Shown here in pieces: positions 61,521 through 64,000 of a stretch of DNA of 64,000 nucleotides. Each line of letters starts with the position of its first letter. Positions within the stretch are counted from its first letter, which is position 1. This DNA is from Jingyaoa shaoxingensis (GTDB lineage Bacteria; Bacillota; Clostridia; Lachnospirales; Lachnospiraceae): NCBI RefSeq assembly GCF_014385005.1, contig NZ_JACRSZ010000003.1, forward strand, positions 266,025 to 330,024, read 5' to 3'. The notes under the pieces are model-generated. The model did not search any database, was not told the DNA's origin, and was given only the letters and a program-made list of their open reading frames with translations. The position numbers and the translations under genes were made by a program.

Positions 61521-63443
61521 CTAAATATCCAGTTCTGCGTCCTGGGCATGTTCATAGATAAAAGCACGTCTTGGCGGAACTTCGGATCCCATAAGCATTT
61601 CTGTCACACTGGATGCCATGCGTGCATCTTCGATCTCTACCCGCTTCAAAATTCTTGTCTCCGGATTTAATGTAGTTTCCCAGAGCTGTTCTGCATCCAT
61701 TTCCCCCAGCCCTTTGTATCGCTGAAGAGTAAAATTCTTATGTGTTTTTCTGTATTTTTCCAGTGCCTTGTCATCATAGAGATATTCTTCTTTTCCTCTT
61801 GCCGGCATGGCTTTGTAAAGAGGCGGCATAGCAATATACACATGTCCCTCAAAAATCAGTTCCGGCATAAAACGATAGAACAGCGTCAACAGCAGGGTAC
61901 TGATATGGGCACCATCCACATCCGCATCGGCCATAATAATAATCTTATCATAGCGAAGCTTAGTAATATCAAAATCATTACCGTATCCTTCCGAAAATCC
62001 GCATCCAAAAGCATTGATCATAGTCTTGATCTCTGCATTTGCCAGTACCTTGTCAATACTGGCTTTCTCTACATTCAGGATCTTTCCGCGAATCGGCATA
62101 ATTGCCTGATAGTTTCGGTTTCTTGCCATCTTCGCGGAACCGCCCGCAGAATCTCCCTCTACGATAAAGATCTCACACAGCTCCGGCTTTCTGCTTTCAC
62201 AATTTGCCAGCTTCCCATTGGAATCAAAAGAATACTTCTGCTTCGTCAGCATATTGGTCTTGGCTTTTTCTTCTGTCTTACGGATCTTGGCCGCACGTTC
62301 TGCACAGCTAAGTACCTGCTTCAACACTTCCAGATTACGGTCAAAGTACAACACTGCTTCATCACTGACCACTTTGGCTACTGCCTTGGATGCATCCTGA
62401 TTATCCAGCTTGGTCTTGGTCTGTCCTTCAAAACGTGGTGCCGGATGCTTGATGGATACTACGGCTGTCATACCGTTTCGAATATCTGCACCGGTAAAGT
62501 TCACATCTTTTTCTTTCAGGATACCAAGCTCTCTGGCATAGGTATTCATGATACCTGTAAACGCAGTTTTAAATCCGGTCAGATGGGTACCACCTTCAGC
62601 ATTGTAAATGTTATTACAGAATCCCAGTACATTCTCATGGAACTCATTCACATACTGAATAGCGCATTCAACGGTAATACCATCACTCTCGCCCTTGAAG
62701 TACACTGGTTCTTTGTTAATTAACTCTTTATTCTTATTCAGATCTTTCACAAATCCCAGAATGCCGTCTGGTTCATAGAATTCCTCATGATCCAATTCTG
62801 CCTGTCTTCTGTCTTCAAAGATAATCGTCAGGGCCGGATTCAGATAAGCGGTCTCATGAAGACGACTCTTGATCTCATCTGCAGAAAAATAAGTTTTTTC
62901 AAATATTTCCGGATCCGGAAGGAAAGTAATGCTGGTTCCAGTCTCTTTTGTCTTGCCCAGAGTCGGGAGCAGTCCATTCACCAGATCAATGGTCGGAACC
63001 CCCCGTTCAAACCGGTCATGATGAATGTAGCCTTCCCGGCTAATCTTCACATCCAGATAGGTAGACAGTGCATTTACTACAGAAGAACCCACACCATGCA
63101 AACCGCCACTGGTCTTATAGTTGCTGTTATCGAATTTACCTCCCGCATGGAGTGTCGTAAATACCAGACGCTCTGCCGGCATGCCCTTTTCATGCATTCC
63201 TACCGGAATACCACGGCCATTATCGATAACTGTAGCGGAACCATCCTTTTCCAGATAAACCCGAATCTGGTCACACTCTCCAGCCAGATGTTCATCCACC
63301 GCATTATCCACGATCTCATACACCAGATGGTTCAGACCTTTTCGTGAAACACTTCCGATGTACATACCGGGTCTCTTCCGAACTGCCTCCAGTCCTTCCA
63401 ATACAGATATACTTGCTGCATCATAGGTTTTCTTTTTTGCCAT
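61521..63443 (-). CDS. parE: DNA topoisomerase (gyrase/topoisomerase IV) subunit B
   Basis: A 640-residue B subunit. ATPase motifs RPGMYIGS, EIVDNAVDEHLAG, IDNGRGIP and GGLHGVGSSVVNALS are followed by the TOPRIM motifs EGDSAGGSAK and DADVDGAHI. It powers strand passage with the A subunit encoded 98 bases downstream. Start 63443 has GGAG 8 bases upstream. Confidence 0.87.
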   Translation of the reverse strand: MAKKKTYDAASISVLEGLEAVRKRPGMYIGSVSRKGLNHLVYEIVDNAVDEHLAGECDQIRVYLEKDGSATVIDNGRGIPVGMHEKGMPAERLVFTTLHAGGKFDNSNYKTSGGLHGVGSSVVNALSTYLDVKISREGYIHHDRFERGVPTIDLVNGLLPTLGKTKETGTSITFLPDPEIFEKTYFSADEIKSRLHETAYLNPALTIIFEDRRQAELDHEEFYEPDGILGFVKDLNKNKELINKEPVYFKGESDGITVECAIQYVNEFHENVLGFCNNIYNAEGGTHLTGFKTAFTGIMNTYARELGILKEKDVNFTGADIRNGMTAVVSIKHPAPRFEGQTKTKLDNQDASKAVAKVVSDEAVLYFDRNLEVLKQVLSCAERAAKIRKTEEKAKTNMLTKQKYSFDSNGKLANCESRKPELCEIFIVEGDSAGGSAKMARNRNYQAIMPIRGKILNVEKASIDKVLANAEIKTMINAFGCGFSEGYGNDFDITKLRYDKIIIMADADVDGAHISTLLLTLFYRFMPELIFEGHVYIAMPPLYKAMPARGKEEYLYDDKALEKYRKTHKNFTLQRYKGLGEMDAEQLWETTLNPETRILKRVEIEDARMASSVTEMLMGSEVPPRRAFIYEHAQDAELDI

Positions 63444-63654
63444 ACTGCCACTCCATTCATCACATTATGAAAGGAACCAGATCCAGTCTTCATATGCTTT
63501 TTATGAAGTGTTCCTATTTTTGGGCAAAAAAAAAGTGCCTTTAAACTTAAAAAGACCCTCACAATCGCCTTTATGCAATTTAGAAGATCTGTTCTCTGGT
63601 ACCTATTCAACTTTATGTTTACTTATCTTAATAACTATCTAACAGTTATTAAAG

Positions 63655-63726
63655 CAGTTCGTAGGGGAATCGAACCCCTGTTTCCGCCGTGAGAGGGCGG
63701 CGTCTTAACCGCTTGACCAACGAACC
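63655..63726 (-). tRNA. tRNA-Glu (anticodon CUC)
   Basis: A 72-base cloverleaf on the minus strand. The acceptor stem pairs GGTTCGT with ACGAACT, the anticodon stem CCGCC/GGCGG encloses CTCTCAC (anticodon CTC, plus-strand 63691-63693), and the T arm is AGGGG-TTCGATT-CCCCT. The CCA end is not encoded. Confidence 0.93.
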
Positions 63727-63736
63727 GTACTCACAT

Positions 63737-63765
63737 ATATTACAACGGTGTCTCACAAATGTCAA
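63737..63765 (-). promoter_or_regulatory. Promoter of tRNA-Glu
   Basis: On the minus strand TTGACA (63760-63765) and TAATAT (63737-63742) are 17 bases apart, 10 bases before the tRNA. Confidence 0.8.
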
Positions 63766-63846
63766 CACTTTTTTCAAAAAAATTTTAAATGTTTTTGAAA
63801 GTGTTTTTGAAAGCCAAACAGTAAATCATAATTTCATTTTACCGAA

Positions 63847-63884
63847 TATACAAAAGCTCCCGTTTTTACGAGAGCTTTTGTATA
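63847..63884. terminator. Strong bidirectional hairpin near the right edge
   Basis: ATATACAAAAGCTC (63847-63860) pairs with GAGCTTTTGTATAT (63871-63884) across an 11-base loop. It may be a terminator or, with the next element, the end of an insertion sequence. Confidence 0.6.
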
Positions 63885-63914
63885 TCAGATGTGAGATGAC
63901 TCCCACCTCTTTAG

Positions 63915-63958
63915 GGACGCCACTGAAAAAGTGGTAAGTTTAGTACCACAGGGCGTCA
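63915..63958. repeat. Branched inverted-repeat structure at the right edge
   Basis: GACGCC (63915-63920 region) and GGCGTC (63952-63958 region) enclose CCACT-GAAAA-AGTGG and GTGGTA-AGTTTA-GTACCAC. No gene is visible in 63727-64000. Such hairpin groups occur at IS200/IS605-type ends, but the transposase would lie outside the window. Confidence 0.45.
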
Positions 63959-64000
63959 AATATGTGCAAAAATGTTCCTTGATAATAAAATATTGCTAAA

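Noticed and set aside
59176..63443. Gyrase (gyrA/gyrB) instead of topoisomerase IV
   Set aside because: Not fully excluded; subunit order and distance from dnaA/recF genes and absence of a clear GyrA box favour ParC/ParE-type, but Clostridia annotations differ.

Overview
The window looks like a chromosomal segment of a gut Firmicute, most likely a Lachnospiraceae-type Clostridium relative (Blautia / Mediterraneibacter / Dorea neighbourhood). The signs are moderate GC, AGGAG-type ribosome binding sites, anaerobic metabolism (class III ribonucleotide reductase activase, anaerobic-type cobalamin enzymes), a T-box, a cobalamin riboswitch, and the Firmicute order rimP-nusA-ylxR-ylxQ-infB-rbfA-nrnA-truB-ribF. 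No species can be named from the sequence alone.

Layout. 1-1.6 kb: cobalamin synthesis genes (cbiL fragment, cbiD) behind a cobalamin riboswitch. 1.6-5.9 kb: a tryptophan T-box reading UGG drives a three-gene ABC importer, with nrdG and dut tightly appended. 5.9-11.3 kb: an SDR, an old-yellow-enzyme reductase fused to an acetoacetate-decarboxylase-like domain, and a divergent PucR-type activator. 11.4-16.4 kb: housekeeping and small genes (nnrE, DUF1810, SNF transporter, MATE pump, VOC protein, PH-domain protein).

16.4-26.4 kb is an AT-rich defence-like island on the minus strand. In transcription order it holds a wrecked mcrB, a frameshifted mcrC, a membrane protein with a lysozyme-like motif set, a PLD-helicase-DUF3427 protein, a Nudix hydrolase, a caspase-like protease and an internally deleted Rpn-type nuclease. 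The helicase-Nudix-caspase trio, possibly with the membrane protein, is my best candidate for an undescribed system: a restriction-like sensor with cell-suicide effectors. This is inference from gene order and motifs.

26.5-37.1 kb: LOG protein, duplicated DUF1294 protein, then a complete sucrose-type cassette (GH32, fructokinase, ABC importer without its own ATPase, divergent LacI repressor with clear operators), followed by a GH13 glucosidase. 37.2-41 kb: cupin and a MerR remnant lacking its DNA-binding part, a ferredoxin protein divergent from a Crp/Fnr regulator with a perfect palindrome between them, and a second MATE pump. 41-43.5 kb: a large modular putative endonuclease (five Cys-rich repeats, zinc ribbons, a nuclease core, a NUMOD1-like tail), followed by about 0.5 kb of structured intergenic DNA.

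44-63.8 kb is core genome on the minus strand: pnp, rpsO, an AI-2E family exporter, the nusA-infB operon with a striking 14-residue tandem repeat in IF-2, an ABC-F protein, topoisomerase subunits A and B, and tRNA-Glu(CUC). The last 150 bases contain hairpins that may be the edge of an insertion element.
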